DNA from: JACVRW01 sp963728155
GTDB lineage: Bacteria; Actinomycetota; Thermoleophilia; Solirubrobacterales; Thermoleophilaceae
Reading direction: 5' to 3'
DNA: 64,000 bases
NCBI GenBank assembly: GCA_963728155.1
Contig: CAVSJF010000006.1
Coordinates: 434,001-498,000, forward strand
Under the pieces are notes generated by a model. It was not told the origin of the DNA and did not search any database. It was given only the letters and a program-made list of their open reading frames with translations. Position 1 is the first letter of the stretch, and every line of letters starts with the position of its first letter. Made by a program: the position numbers and the translations under genes. Of this stretch, positions 1-7,878 are shown one piece after another.

Positions 1-930
1 GAGGTGCGGTGCGGTGGCGATGCGCTCGACTCCCTCGTCGATCATGGTGCCCCACGACGGGTTGGGCGGCCGCACGCCGGCGCCGAGGAAGGAGAGCGCG
101 GCCTCCAGCAGCACCGCGTTGGCGATCAGCAGGGTGAAGAAGACGAGCAGGGTCGAGATCAGGTTGGGCACGACCTCGGTGAACATGATCCGCAGCGGGC
201 CGGCCCCCTGGGCGCGAGCCGCCTCCACGAACTCCTTCTCGCGCAGCGACAGCACCTGGCCGCGGATCGGTCTGGCCATATAGGGCACGTAGACCAAGCC
301 GATGATGAAGGTCGGTATCAGCAGGGAGTCACCGGAGATGTGTATCGGGCCCAGCTGAAGCCCCCCCAGCGCAAACGCCACGCCCAGCGCCACCCCCAGG
401 ATCACCACCGGGAACGACCACATGATGTCGAGCAGCGACCGGATCACCACGTCGGATGGGCCCCGGAAGTAGCCCGCGATCACGCCCAGGATGATCGAGA
501 GGATCGTGGTCATCAGCGCCGCGGCTATGCCGATCATCAGCGAGTTGCGCCCGCCGTAGAGCAGCCGCACCATGATGTCGCGGCCGTTGCTGTCCGCTCC
601 CAGGAAGAACTCGCCCTGGTAGGTGGGCCCGATCGGCACCCCGTCGAGGCCCACCACGTTCGTCTTCTTGCCATCCACCACGATGGTGTCGCTGAGGTGG
701 TTCTCGGTCGGGGTGGTGTGAGCCACGTGCTTGGCCCACAGCGGCGCGGCCACGCAGGCCAGTACCAGCAGGATGAACAGCACGCCGAAGGCGATGGCCA
801 CCCGGTTGCGCTTCAGGCGGCGAAAGCCAAGACGCCAAGGGCCGACGCCATGAACGTGTTCGCGTTCGGCCTCTTCCTCCCAGGCCGCCGGGCCTTGGAG
901 TGTCCCTTCCAGTGCAGGCTCAGTGGCCAT
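1..930 (-). CDS. Peptide/nickel ABC transporter permease, DppC type (3' end beyond window)
   Basis: Inner-membrane permease subunit of a family-5 peptide ABC importer. The minus-strand frame opens with ATG at 928-930 (MATEPALEGT) and stays open to base 1, so the C-terminus lies outside the window. A roughly 40-residue cytosolic N-terminus leads into a first membrane helix after FRRLKRNRVAIAFGVLF, the DppC-like arrangement (short-loop DppB lacks it). The region around 180-260 bp (EFVEAARAQGAGPLRIMF) is the EAA-loop motif that docks the ATPase. It lies downstream of the peptide-binding protein gene on the same strand, separated by a strong hairpin. DppB and the ATPases are presumably beyond the left edge. 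Confidence 0.85.
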   Translation of the reverse strand, partial: MATEPALEGTLQGPAAWEEEAEREHVHGVGPWRLGFRRLKRNRVAIAFGVLFILLVLACVAAPLWAKHVAHTTPTENHLSDTIVVDGKKTNVVGLDGVPIGPTYQGEFFLGADSNGRDIMVRLLYGGRNSLMIGIAAALMTTILSIILGVIAGYFRGPSDVVIRSLLDIMWSFPVVILGVALGVAFALGGLQLGPIHISGDSLLIPTFIIGLVYVPYMARPIRGQVLSLREKEFVEAARAQGAGPLRIMFTEVVPNLISTLLVFFTLLIANAVLLEAALSFLGAGVRPPNPSWGTMIDEGVERIATAPHL

Positions 931-967
931 CAGATCGCTTCTGATCCCTCCCTCAAGGGACAACATA

Positions 968-1004
968 CCTCAGGGGGAGGGCGCCGGAGCGCCCTCCCCC
1001 GAGG
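968..1004 (-). terminator. Strong hairpin between binding-protein and permease genes
   Basis: Two arms of about 16 bp (CCTCAGGGGGAGGGCGC and GCGCCCTCCCCCGAGG) flank a 4-base CGGA loop, with one bulge. It sits between the stop of the binding-protein gene and the permease start, both on the minus strand. There is no clear U-tract. It probably attenuates transcription or protects the upstream mRNA, keeping the binding protein in excess over the permease. That role is an inference from position. Confidence 0.6.
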
Positions 1005-1013
1005 TTCGATCGA

Positions 1014-2720
1014 TTACGGAACTTCGGTGGCTACTTGAGGCACCAGCTCGAGTAGTCGTTGAAGTAGACCGGATGGAACACGCCGGCAGTTCTCGAAGTC
1101 CATGCGCTCCGAGAGGAACGTGGCCAGCTTCCGGTGTCCGTACGGTGCGATGAGGGCGCTCTCGACGAGCTTCTTGTTGAGCTCGCCCCACCGTGCGGCA
1201 ACGTCATCGGTGATCTCCGGCTCCAGGTTCAGCTCGGCGATGCCCTTGGTGATCTCCGGGTCGTCGACGTTCCCGGGGTTCTGGCTGTTCGTCGGCTGAA
1301 TCGACTTGCCGTCCACCAGGAAGAAGAAGTTCTTCGGGTGGGGGAAGTCCTGGAACCAGTTCAGGAAGCCCGTCTGGGCCTTGGTCTTGGCGCTTCCGAT
1401 GGTCTGGAAGTACACACCGCCGTCAAGGATCTTCGGCGTCGCCTTGAAGCCCATCTTGTTGAGCATGTCGGCGTAGGCCTCGGTGACCTTGTCGGTGGGG
1501 TCGTCGTTGTTGCCGTAGACGGTCACTTCCATGCCGTCCACCCCGGCCTCCTTGATCAGCGCGCGCGCCTTCTCGAGGTCCGGTGGGTCATTGGGGTTGC
1601 CCCACGGGCAGTCCTCGACGTCGAGCGCCTCGTCGTAGCCCGGCAGGCCGGGCGGCAGGAACGAGCACCCGGGCGTGACCTCGCCGGCGAAGATCCGCGC
1701 CAGCGCGGGCTTGTCGATGCCCCAGTTGACCGCCTCACGCACCTTGGGATCGTCGAAGGGCGCGAGTTGGGTGTTCATGAAGAAGTAGTACGTGGATGCC
1801 GCGACAGGCTCGTCGTAGCGGTCCGAGTACTTGGCCTTGACCTCCGGCTTGATGTCAGCCGGCGGCGGGTCCTGCATGTAGTCGAGCTGGCCCGAGATCA
1901 CGTCCTGTGCCTGGCGCTGGGCCGACTTGACGATCTTGGTCGTGATCTTGTCGATCTTGCCCGCCGGAATGTCTGGGCCCAGATCCGGGAAGTTCGCGTT
2001 CTTCTCCATCACGAACTGACGGTTCGGAACCGACTCCGTGTACTTGTACGGACCGATGCCGGGGGGCGGGTCCTTGGTCAGCTCCTTGCAGGGCGTATCG
2101 CCCGGTACGAGCGCGGCGAACCACATGCCGAGCACGTGTGAGAACGAGCCGTCGGGCTCGGTCAGGTTGATGGTGATCTTGCCCGTCTTGTCGTCGGTCT
2201 CGATGCCCGTGATGTCGCCGTTGCACTTGCCGGCGTCGATGTATTCCTGGGCGCCGTCGATGCCGAGGAAGAAGGCCGAGCCGCCCGACTCGAGGTTCAG
2301 CACGCGCTTGATGGCGTGCTCGAAGTCCGAGGCCTTGGCGGGGGAGCCGTCGGAGTACTTCAGGCCGTCGCGCAGCGTGAACTCATAGGTCTTGCCGTCC
2401 TCGGAGATGGTGGGCATCTCCTTGGCCAGGCCCGGAATCAGGCTTGCATCCTTCTCGATGTCGCCAGTGCGCGGATAGGTGATCAGCGGCGTGTATACGA
2501 GCCAGCCGGGCTCGATGCCGTTCACCGTGTAGGTGAGAGCCGGATCCAGATGGTCCGGCTGCGAAGTCTGCGAGATGGTGATCGAGCCGCCGCTCTTTGC
2601 CGATCCTCCGCCGCCCTCGTCGCCCGAGTCGCTGTCGTCGTCGCCGCCGCAGGCCGCGATCACGAGCATCGACAGGGCGGCGACGAGCAGCACGAAAGCA
2701 CGTCTACCGAACTTCCCCAT
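1014..2720 (-). CDS. Peptide ABC transporter substrate-binding lipoprotein (SBP_bac_5)
   Basis: Extracytoplasmic peptide-binding lipoprotein of family 5. The N-terminus has a basic start, a hydrophobic stretch and the lipobox VIAAC followed by a Gly/Asp/Ser-rich linker; the mature domain carries the family pattern LxxGLKYSDGSPAKASDF and FDDPKVREAVNWGID. The annotated frame ends at 1014-1016, but its last 20 or so residues are abnormal. Shifting frame near 1083 restores VFHPVYFNDYSSWCLK, a usual ending for this family, with TAG at 1031-1033, so a one-base indel is likely there. It is followed by a DppC-type permease on the same strand. Start ATG 2718-2720 is preceded by GGAGGGAAAC. Confidence 0.9.
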   Translation of the reverse strand: MGKFGRRAFVLLVAALSMLVIAACGGDDDSDSGDEGGGGSAKSGGSITISQTSQPDHLDPALTYTVNGIEPGWLVYTPLITYPRTGDIEKDASLIPGLAKEMPTISEDGKTYEFTLRDGLKYSDGSPAKASDFEHAIKRVLNLESGGSAFFLGIDGAQEYIDAGKCNGDITGIETDDKTGKITINLTEPDGSFSHVLGMWFAALVPGDTPCKELTKDPPPGIGPYKYTESVPNRQFVMEKNANFPDLGPDIPAGKIDKITTKIVKSAQRQAQDVISGQLDYMQDPPPADIKPEVKAKYSDRYDEPVAASTYYFFMNTQLAPFDDPKVREAVNWGIDKPALARIFAGEVTPGCSFLPPGLPGYDEALDVEDCPWGNPNDPPDLEKARALIKEAGVDGMEVTVYGNNDDPTDKVTEAYADMLNKMGFKATPKILDGGVYFQTIGSAKTKAQTGFLNWFQDFPHPKNFFFLVDGKSIQPTNSQNPGNVDDPEITKGIAELNLEPEITDDVAARWGELNKKLVESALIAPYGHRKLATFLSERMDFENCRRVPSGLLQRLLELVPQVATEVP

Positions 2721-2829
2721 TCAGTTTCCCTCCAGCATGTTTTGGTTTGCGGGCAGGGGTGCCCGCCAAGGCCAAGATATCCCTTCGTACGGGGTGCCCA
2801 CTCGCGACCCTGGGAGAGAAAATCTGCCC

Positions 2830-3600
2830 TTAACGGAGCAGTTCTTCGCGCATGATCCCCAGCGATTTGCGAATCAGGCGGGATACGTGCATCTGGCTGA
2901 GGCCCACCCGGTTGGCGATCTGCGTCTGCGGGAGGCCCTCCTCGAAACGCATGCGGAGGATCTCGCGCTCGCGCGGCGCGAGGCGCTCGAGGGCCGGTTC
3001 CAGAGCGGCGCGGTCCTCGGAGCGCTCGAAGCCGGAATCCTCGCCGCCGATGGTCTCGAGCGGGTCCAGCTCGTCGTCACCGCTGGGCCCGGCGGAGAGG
3101 GAGACGGTCGAATAGGCGGAGCCCACCTCCATCGCCTCGAGCACCTCCTCGGGGCTCGTCTTGAGCTCCGCGGCGATCTCGGCGATGCTCGGCGAGCGCC
3201 CCAGCCGGCCGGTCAGGCGCTCGATGGCCCCCGACATCGAGGCGTTCAGCTCCTGCAGCGCGCGGGGAACGCGGATGGCCCAGCCCTTGTCGCGGAAGTG
3301 GCGCTTGATCTCGCCGACCACGTTGGGGGTGGCGTAGGTGGCGAGCGAAACCTCGCGCGCCAGCTCGAACCGGTCGATGGCCTTGATCAGGCCGATCGCG
3401 CCGACCTGCTCGATGTCCTCGAGGGCCTCGCCGCGCCCGGCGTATCGGCGGGCCAGCGAGCGCACGAGGGGCAGGTGGCGCTCGATCAGCTCTTCGCGCG
3501 CGGTGGTGTCACCCGCCTCGTGATAGCGGCGCAGCAGTGCACGGTCCTCCTCGCGGGCCTGCTCGGAGTTCGCCGCTCGCCGCGCGTCGGCCGCCCTCAC
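2830..3600 (-). CDS. RNA polymerase sigma factor, SigB/SigF/SigG subfamily
   Basis: Alternative sigma-70 factor of 256 aa. Region 2 is seen in LPLVRSLARRYAGRGEALEDIEQVGAIGLIKAIDRF, region 3 in the stretch after IRVPRALQELN, and region 4 in LAPREREILRMRFEEGLPQTQIANRVGLSQMHVSRLIRKSL. I chose GTG at 3598-3600 because its bases overlap the TGA of the RsbW-like gene (GTGA), the usual translational coupling, and because the longer open frame upstream is only an antisense-like shadow of that gene. This subfamily controls general stress or sporulation-like programmes, usually held by an RsbW/SpoIIAB anti-sigma factor. The adjacent partner fits that, but no anti-anti-sigma gene is nearby. Confidence 0.9.
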   Translation of the reverse strand: MRAADARRAANSEQAREEDRALLRRYHEAGDTTAREELIERHLPLVRSLARRYAGRGEALEDIEQVGAIGLIKAIDRFELAREVSLATYATPNVVGEIKRHFRDKGWAIRVPRALQELNASMSGAIERLTGRLGRSPSIAEIAAELKTSPEEVLEAMEVGSAYSTVSLSAGPSGDDELDPLETIGGEDSGFERSEDRAALEPALERLAPREREILRMRFEEGLPQTQIANRVGLSQMHVSRLIRKSLGIMREELLR

Positions 3601-3992
3601 GGCGTGGCCTTCAGCTTCTCGAGCCTCATGCACACGTCGCCGTCGCCGGCCTGTTGCACGTCGAACGAGTCCACCACTGTCTGCAACACGCGCCGCAGCG
3701 TCGGCCCTCCGGATGCGTGGTCGTTCATCTCCAGTGCCTGCGCGACCTTGGCTGCGCTCAGCGGAGCCACGCTCGTGTGGATGGTGCGCGGTCCGACCTC
3801 GAAGTTGAGCTGCACCGTGTCGACGATGCAGGTCTCGGCCAGGATGCGCTCGACGGCGAGCTGGAGATCGTCGATCTCCTCGAACGCGAAGTCCACGCGC
3901 TCGGCGATTCCGCCGATGATCAGCCGCACCACGGCCTGGAAGTCGCTCGACAGCGGGGCCTCGAGGTCGATGCGCTCCGCGTAGGCGATCAT
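3597..3992 (-). CDS. RsbW-like anti-sigma/ATP-binding-fold protein, degenerate
   Basis: A 131-aa protein between mnmA and the sigma gene, overlapping each by 4 bases. Size, position and the helix FEEIDDLQLAVERILAE resemble the N-box region of the RsbW/SpoIIAB GHKL fold. However, the Asn expected in the N-box is not seen and no clear glycine-rich ATP-lid motif is visible (the equivalent stretch reads DHASGGPTLRRVL). It may bind the sigma factor without being an active serine kinase. Family assignment is from context and weak motif similarity; an alternative is a non-kinase regulatory partner of the sigma factor. Confidence 0.6.
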   Translation of the reverse strand: MIAYAERIDLEAPLSSDFQAVVRLIIGGIAERVDFAFEEIDDLQLAVERILAETCIVDTVQLNFEVGPRTIHTSVAPLSAAKVAQALEMNDHASGGPTLRRVLQTVVDSFDVQQAGDGDVCMRLEKLKATP

Positions 3993-5422
3993 TCCGCCTC
4001 CCCGATTGCTCCTTCGCCCACGATGTAATCATCGTGCATGAGGCAGGCGAGCTGACCGGGCGCGACGGCGAGCGCCGGCTCCTCGAGCTCGAGCTCGAGC
4101 GTCCCGGGCCCGGTCTCGCGCGCCTGGCATGGCAGCGCCCTGGCGTGGTAGCGCAGCCGGACGGTCTGGACGGTGTGCGCCGGGCGGTGCAGCGTCGTGT
4201 TCTCGAGGCGCACCCTCGTGGCGGCGAGCGCCTCCCGCGGGCCCACCGTGACCGTGCCGGTGCGGGCGTCCTTGCTCAGCACGTACAGCGGATCGGTGCT
4301 GGACACGTTGAGCCCACGGCGCTGGCCTACGGTGAACTCGTGCTGGCCCTCGTGGCTCCCCAGCACGCGGCCGTCGCGGTCGACGATCTCGCCCGGCCGT
4401 CGCAGGCGCGGCCCGCCGTGGCGGCGCAGAAACGCCCGGCCCCCGATACCGGCCACGAAGCACAGGTCCTGGCTCTCGCGCTTGTCGGCCACGGGCAGGC
4501 CGGAGTCGCGCGCCAGCCGGCGCACGGCGTCCTTGGTCAGCCCGCCGAGCGGGAAGGACAGCCGGTCGAGCAGAGCGGGGTCGAGGCGGGCCAGCATGTA
4601 GCTCTGGTCCTTGGCCGGGTCAGCACCGGCGCGGATGAGCGAACCGTGCTCGTCGCGCGCGATGCGGGCGTAGTGCCCGGTGGCCAGTCGCGCCGCGCCC
4701 AGCGACTCCGCCAGGTCGAGCATCGCGTCGAAGCGGACCTCGCCGTTGCACCGCACGCAGGGGTTGGGGGTACTTCCCTCGGCGTAGCCCTTCACGAATG
4801 AGTCAACGACCTCGGAGCGGAAGCGCTCGCGCAGGTCGAGCGTCACGTGAGGGACGCCCATGCGGTGGGCCAGGGCGCGGGCGCCCGTCACGGCCTGGGG
4901 CGAGCAGCACGAGAGCTCGCCGTCGGTGGCCGGGTCGGACCACAGCTCGAGGGTCACCGCCAGCACCTCGTCGCCGGCGTCGAGGGCGAGCTGGGCCGCC
5001 GCGGCGGAGTCGACGCCGCCGCTCATGGCCACCAGCGTCCGCCGCGCGGCGGACGCGAGCGTGACCGCTCCGGCCTTGGCCGCGGAGCCGAGCGCGCGAT
5101 GAAGCGCGTCGGCGGCCAGGGTGGCGGCGTGGCGCTTGGGCGGGATCAGCCCGCCGAGGGCGTCGCTGATGTGATCGGGAGTCAGGCGAGCGGCGTCGAG
5201 AAAGGGCCGTCCCTCGATCAACTCCACCACCGCGCTGCCCGCTGCGCGCGCAGCGCCGCAGCCTTCGGCGTCGAAGCCGGCCTCGGCCACGCGGTCGCCC
5301 TCGGCACGAACTGTGATGCGAATGAGATCGCCGCACGCCGCGCCGCCGGCGGCGCCGGCGTAGGGGCCGTCGCGGAGCGCGCCGAGCCCCCGCGGGGCGT
5401 TCAGATGATCCTCGAAGCTCAA
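3989..5422 (-). CDS. mnmA: NifU/IscU-like domain fused to tRNA 2-thiouridylase MnmA
   Basis: Residues 1 to about 110 resemble an IscU/NifU scaffold (FEDHLNAPRGLG, ACGD, AEGC, then PPKRHAATLAADAL); the rest is MnmA, which thiolates U34 of tRNA Lys/Glu/Gln. MnmA motifs present are VAMSGGVDSAAAAQL (P-loop), TPNPCVRCNGEVRF (catalytic Cys), ATGHYARI, KDQSYML and QDLCFVAG (second Cys). The scaffold keeps two of the three usual cysteines; the third, normally after Lys-x-His, is Ala. I prefer the TTG at 5420-5422 because it starts directly at the IscU-like sequence; a longer frame from an ATG at 5486-5488 begins inside a palindromic repeat. It is the first gene of the operon with RsbW-like and sigma genes. 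No frameshift is seen. Confidence 0.85.
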   Translation of the reverse strand: MSFEDHLNAPRGLGALRDGPYAGAAGGAACGDLIRITVRAEGDRVAEAGFDAEGCGAARAAGSAVVELIEGRPFLDAARLTPDHISDALGGLIPPKRHAATLAADALHRALGSAAKAGAVTLASAARRTLVAMSGGVDSAAAAQLALDAGDEVLAVTLELWSDPATDGELSCCSPQAVTGARALAHRMGVPHVTLDLRERFRSEVVDSFVKGYAEGSTPNPCVRCNGEVRFDAMLDLAESLGAARLATGHYARIARDEHGSLIRAGADPAKDQSYMLARLDPALLDRLSFPLGGLTKDAVRRLARDSGLPVADKRESQDLCFVAGIGGRAFLRRHGGPRLRRPGEIVDRDGRVLGSHEGQHEFTVGQRRGLNVSSTDPLYVLSKDARTGTVTVGPREALAATRVRLENTTLHRPAHTVQTVRLRYHARALPCQARETGPGTLELELEEPALAVAPGQLACLMHDDYIVGEGAIGEAE

Positions 5423-5470
5423 GGGTCCGCAAGAGTAGTGGCACCGGGCACAATCGCGTGCCCGGCCCGC

Positions 5471-5505
5471 GGCAGGTTCTGCACCCAATGGATGCGTCAG
5501 CTGCC
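5471..5505. repeat. 35-bp imperfect palindrome, copy A
   Basis: GGCAG-CTGCC outer arms enclose a central GCACCCA-A-TGGATGC. It matches copy B (6365-6399) at most positions. The stop codon (TGA, 5497-5499) of the AbiEi/DUF559 gene lies inside it. It also sits just upstream of mnmA, so it could be part of that promoter region. Confidence 0.7.
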
Positions 5506-6382
5506 ACGCTCGGCAAGGGCACCGGCGATCTGCTTGGCCACCCGCCGGTGGCGCCGCCTGAGGTCGGCCTTCGTGTAGCGCAGGACGAGCTCGCCGGCGA
5601 GCTGAAGGACGTTGTCGCGAATGTGGTCGGCCTGCATCCGCAGGAGATCTGCGTGCTGGCCGCCGTCAGTCTCGACAATGAGCCGGGCGGCGGGCCAGTG
5701 GAAGTCGACCCGAAAGCCCTCGACCTTGTGCTGGCAGAGCGGCTCGGGTAGGTGGTAGCGCCGGACCACGGCCCGTAGCGAAGAGGTCTTCCAGAGCGGT
5801 GTCGGTCGGCATGAGGTCGTCGATCACCGCGGACAGGCGGCGGCTGGGCCGGCGGCGGTTCGCCAGCTCGAGGGCCGAGAGGTGAAGCAGCCTTCGAAAC
5901 TGCGCTTCGCGGACGAGCCGAAGGGTGTCCTCGTCGTCGAGCTCATGGGCCAAGTCGGCGACCGTGCGAGCTACGGAGGTAACGGGAATGCCGTAGCGCA
6001 ACGCGCGATCCATCGCATCAAGTGGGGCGCGGTGCACGTGGATGCCATCGCGGCCTCGTCCACTGCCCGCAGGGCTGGTTACGTCGACCGTCCGGCTCTC
6101 CCCGTCCCGGATGCCCCACGCGCGCGCCGCGGAGCGGTGGCTCAGGACCGCGTCCGGACCACACGCCATCACCGCCGCCGCCCACCTCACCTCGGCGGTC
6201 GCGGGCCGATGCCCGAGCACGTACACGCCCTGGTGCAGACGATGGAGGCGACCCGATCGCAGACCCTTCTGGATCGCGCCCCGGAAGATCCCGATCGCGT
6301 GGAGCTGCGGAACGGTCAGGAGCCCGAGCGGCTCCGCGATATTGGCCGCCTTCGCCCACCGCGTGGCAGATTCTGCATCCAT
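5497..6382 (-). CDS. AbiEi-like antitoxin-domain protein with C-terminal DUF559 nuclease-like domain (frameshifted)
   Basis: The N-terminal part (LLTVPQLHAIGIFRGAIQKGLRSGRLHRLHQGVYVLG) is the winged-helix AbiEi-type antitoxin domain; then AVLSHRSAARAWGI and VTSVARTVADLA follow the usual pattern. After a frameshift near 5775 the protein continues as a DUF559 domain (VRRYHLPEPLCQHKVEGFRVDFHW then LIVETDGGQHADLLRMQADHIRDN), a Vsr/restriction-like fold with the expected D and E residues. This AbiEi_4 plus DUF559 architecture is familiar in actinobacteria; its function is unknown to me. ATG at 6380-6382 (or TTG at 6389-6391) and the stop both lie inside palindromic repeats. The single frameshift may be a sequencing error or real decay. 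Confidence 0.7.
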
Positions 6383-6399
6383 TGGATGCAAAAGCAGCC
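6365..6399. repeat. 35-bp imperfect palindrome, copy B
   Basis: The core TGCATCCATTGGATGCA is a perfect 8+1+8 palindrome, extended by weaker outer arms (GGCAGATT.../...GCAGCC; 14 of 17 arm positions pair). Copy A at 5471-5505 is a diverged version. The start codon of the AbiEi/DUF559 gene lies within it. Confidence 0.75.
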
Positions 6400-6400
6400 A

Positions 6401-6424
6401 CCGGCGGGGATTCGCCCCCGCCGG
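6401..6424. terminator. GC-rich hairpin beside palindrome B
   Basis: CCGGCGGGG and CCCCGCCGG form a perfect 9-bp stem around a 6-base loop. It lies in the roughly 300-base gap between the divergent AbiEi/DUF559 and Gfo/Idh/MocA genes, so it is downstream of no gene. The rest of that gap holds only the operator and ribosome-binding site listed separately. A role as insulator or part of the repeat element is a guess. Confidence 0.4.
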
Positions 6425-6682
6425 GGAGAATTGGCCCCAGCCTGCCGCTGATTCCGGGCCGGGAGTTGGGCCTGCTGTCTAGCAAGCTTGGGTGTCCTCC
6501 GCGGCGGGCCACGGCCCTACCCCGAGCCGGACTCCCATCCCAGTTGTATTCGGCTCAACGTTTACGGCCGGCACGCGCACAGGCTCGGGCCTTGGTCGAG
6601 GCTACCAGCGCTTCGGCGGATTTGCCGACGGCGCCGCGCCAAGGCCTTGACAGTGCCCGCATCCGCTTATTAGCCTGCCGTT

Positions 6683-6698
6683 TGGCAAACGTTTTCCA
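6683..6698. promoter_or_regulatory. LacI-family operator upstream of the catabolic cluster
   Basis: TGGCAAACGTTTTCCA is a near-perfect palindrome with the central CG pair typical of LacI/GalR operators. The first 14 bases recur identically at 10865-10878 beside the lacI-type gene of the same cluster. It is 8 bases upstream of the ATG of the oxidoreductase gene, overlapping the region just before its AGGAGG. Confidence 0.8.
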
Positions 6699-6705
6699 AA
6701 GGAGG

Positions 6706-7878
6706 ATGGTGGCGGGCACAGGCGAGGGCGATGTGCGCACGGTCGGGATCGCCATGAACGGCGTAACCGGCCGCATGGGCACCAATCAGCACCTCATCCG
6801 CTCGATCCTGGCCATCCGCCAGGAGGGCGGGCTGCGGACAGCCACCGGCTTGACCATCTGGCCGGAGCCCGTGCTCGTGGGCCGCAGCGAGGCCAAGCTG
6901 CGCGCCCTCGCCGAGCGCCACGGCCTCGAGCGCTGGAGCACCGACCTCGACGAGGCGCTGGCCGACCCGGAGTGCGAGGTGTACTTCGACGCCTCCGCCA
7001 CCTCCGCCCGCGCGAGCGCCATGGAACGGGCCATCGCCGCCGGCAAGCACGTGTATTGCGAGAAGCCGTCGGCCTCCGACCTCGAGTCGGCGCTGCGGAT
7101 CGCGCGCATGGCCACCGACGCCGGCGTCAAGCACGGCGTGGTGCAGGACAAGCTCTTCCTCCCCGGCCTGCGCAAGCTGCGCCTGCTGATGGACAGCGGC
7201 TTCTTCGGCCGCATCCTCTCGGTGCGCGGCGAGTTCGGCTACTGGGTGTACGAGGGGCCCGAGCCGCCCGGCCAGCGCCCGTCGTGGAACTACCGCGCCG
7301 AGGACGGCGGCGGGATCCTGGCCGACATGCTGCCCCACTGGCGCTACGTGCTCGACGACCTCTTCGGCGCGGTCAAGACCGTCCACACCCTGGGCGTCAC
7401 CCACATCCCCGAGCGCGTCGACGAGTCCGGGCGGGTGTACGAGTGCACGGCCGAGGACGCAGCTTTCGCCACCTTCGAGCTCGATGGCGGCATCGTGGCG
7501 CAGCTCAACTCCTCGTGGTGCGTGCGCGTGAACCGCGACGAGCTCGTCGAGTTCCAGGTCGACGGCACGGAGGGGAGCGCGGTCGCCGGCCTGCGCCGCT
7601 GCCGGGTCCAGCCCCGGGACGCCACGCCCCGCTCGATCTGGAACCCGGACATCGAGGACCCCAACGCCTACCGAACGGCCTGGCTCGAGCTGCCCGACCA
7701 GCGCGACTACGACAACGCGTTCAAGGTCCAGTGGGAGCTGTTCCTGCGCCACGTGGTCTGCGACGAGCCGTTTGCCTGGGACCTCTTCGAGGGCGCGAAG
7801 GGCATCCAGCTGGCCGAGCTGGCCGAGCGCTCGTGGAAGGAGCGCCGCACGCTCGAGGTGCCGGAGCTCGAGCTGTGA
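6706..7878 (+). CDS. Gfo/Idh/MocA family NAD(P)-dependent oxidoreductase
   Basis: Predicted sugar or inositol-type dehydrogenase of 390 aa. The N-terminal Rossmann segment reads TVGIAMNGVTGRMGTNQ, followed by the family hallmark CEKPSASD and a C-terminal substrate domain. It starts a run of three overlapping genes with DUF993 and an isomerase-like protein, a trio I associate with sugar or polyol catabolism in actinobacteria. Start is uncertain: AAAGGAGG directly touches the ATG at 6706, so GTG at 6709 is also possible. A LacI operator lies immediately upstream, suggesting induction by the substrate. No frameshift is seen. Confidence 0.9.
   Translation: MVAGTGEGDVRTVGIAMNGVTGRMGTNQHLIRSILAIRQEGGLRTATGLTIWPEPVLVGRSEAKLRALAERHGLERWSTDLDEALADPECEVYFDASATSARASAMERAIAAGKHVYCEKPSASDLESALRIARMATDAGVKHGVVQDKLFLPGLRKLRLLMDSGFFGRILSVRGEFGYWVYEGPEPPGQRPSWNYRAEDGGGILADMLPHWRYVLDDLFGAVKTVHTLGVTHIPERVDESGRVYECTAEDAAFATFELDGGIVAQLNSSWCVRVNRDELVEFQVDGTEGSAVAGLRRCRVQPRDATPRSIWNPDIEDPNAYRTAWLELPDQRDYDNAFKVQWELFLRHVVCDEPFAWDLFEGAKGIQLAELAERSWKERRTLEVPELEL

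Noticed and set aside
4..1038. Long plus-strand open frame at the left edge
   Set aside because: It is the antisense shadow of the DppC-type permease; its protein is His/Arg/Gln-rich without domains, whereas the minus strand gives a clear permease.
2533..3984. 483-aa plus-strand open frame over the sigma and RsbW genes
   Set aside because: Low-complexity shadow of a GC-rich region; the minus strand encodes a clear sigma factor.
5471..6399. Palindromes considered as simple rho-independent terminators
   Set aside because: They lie at the gene start as well as at the end, are partly conserved with each other in sequence, and lack U-runs.
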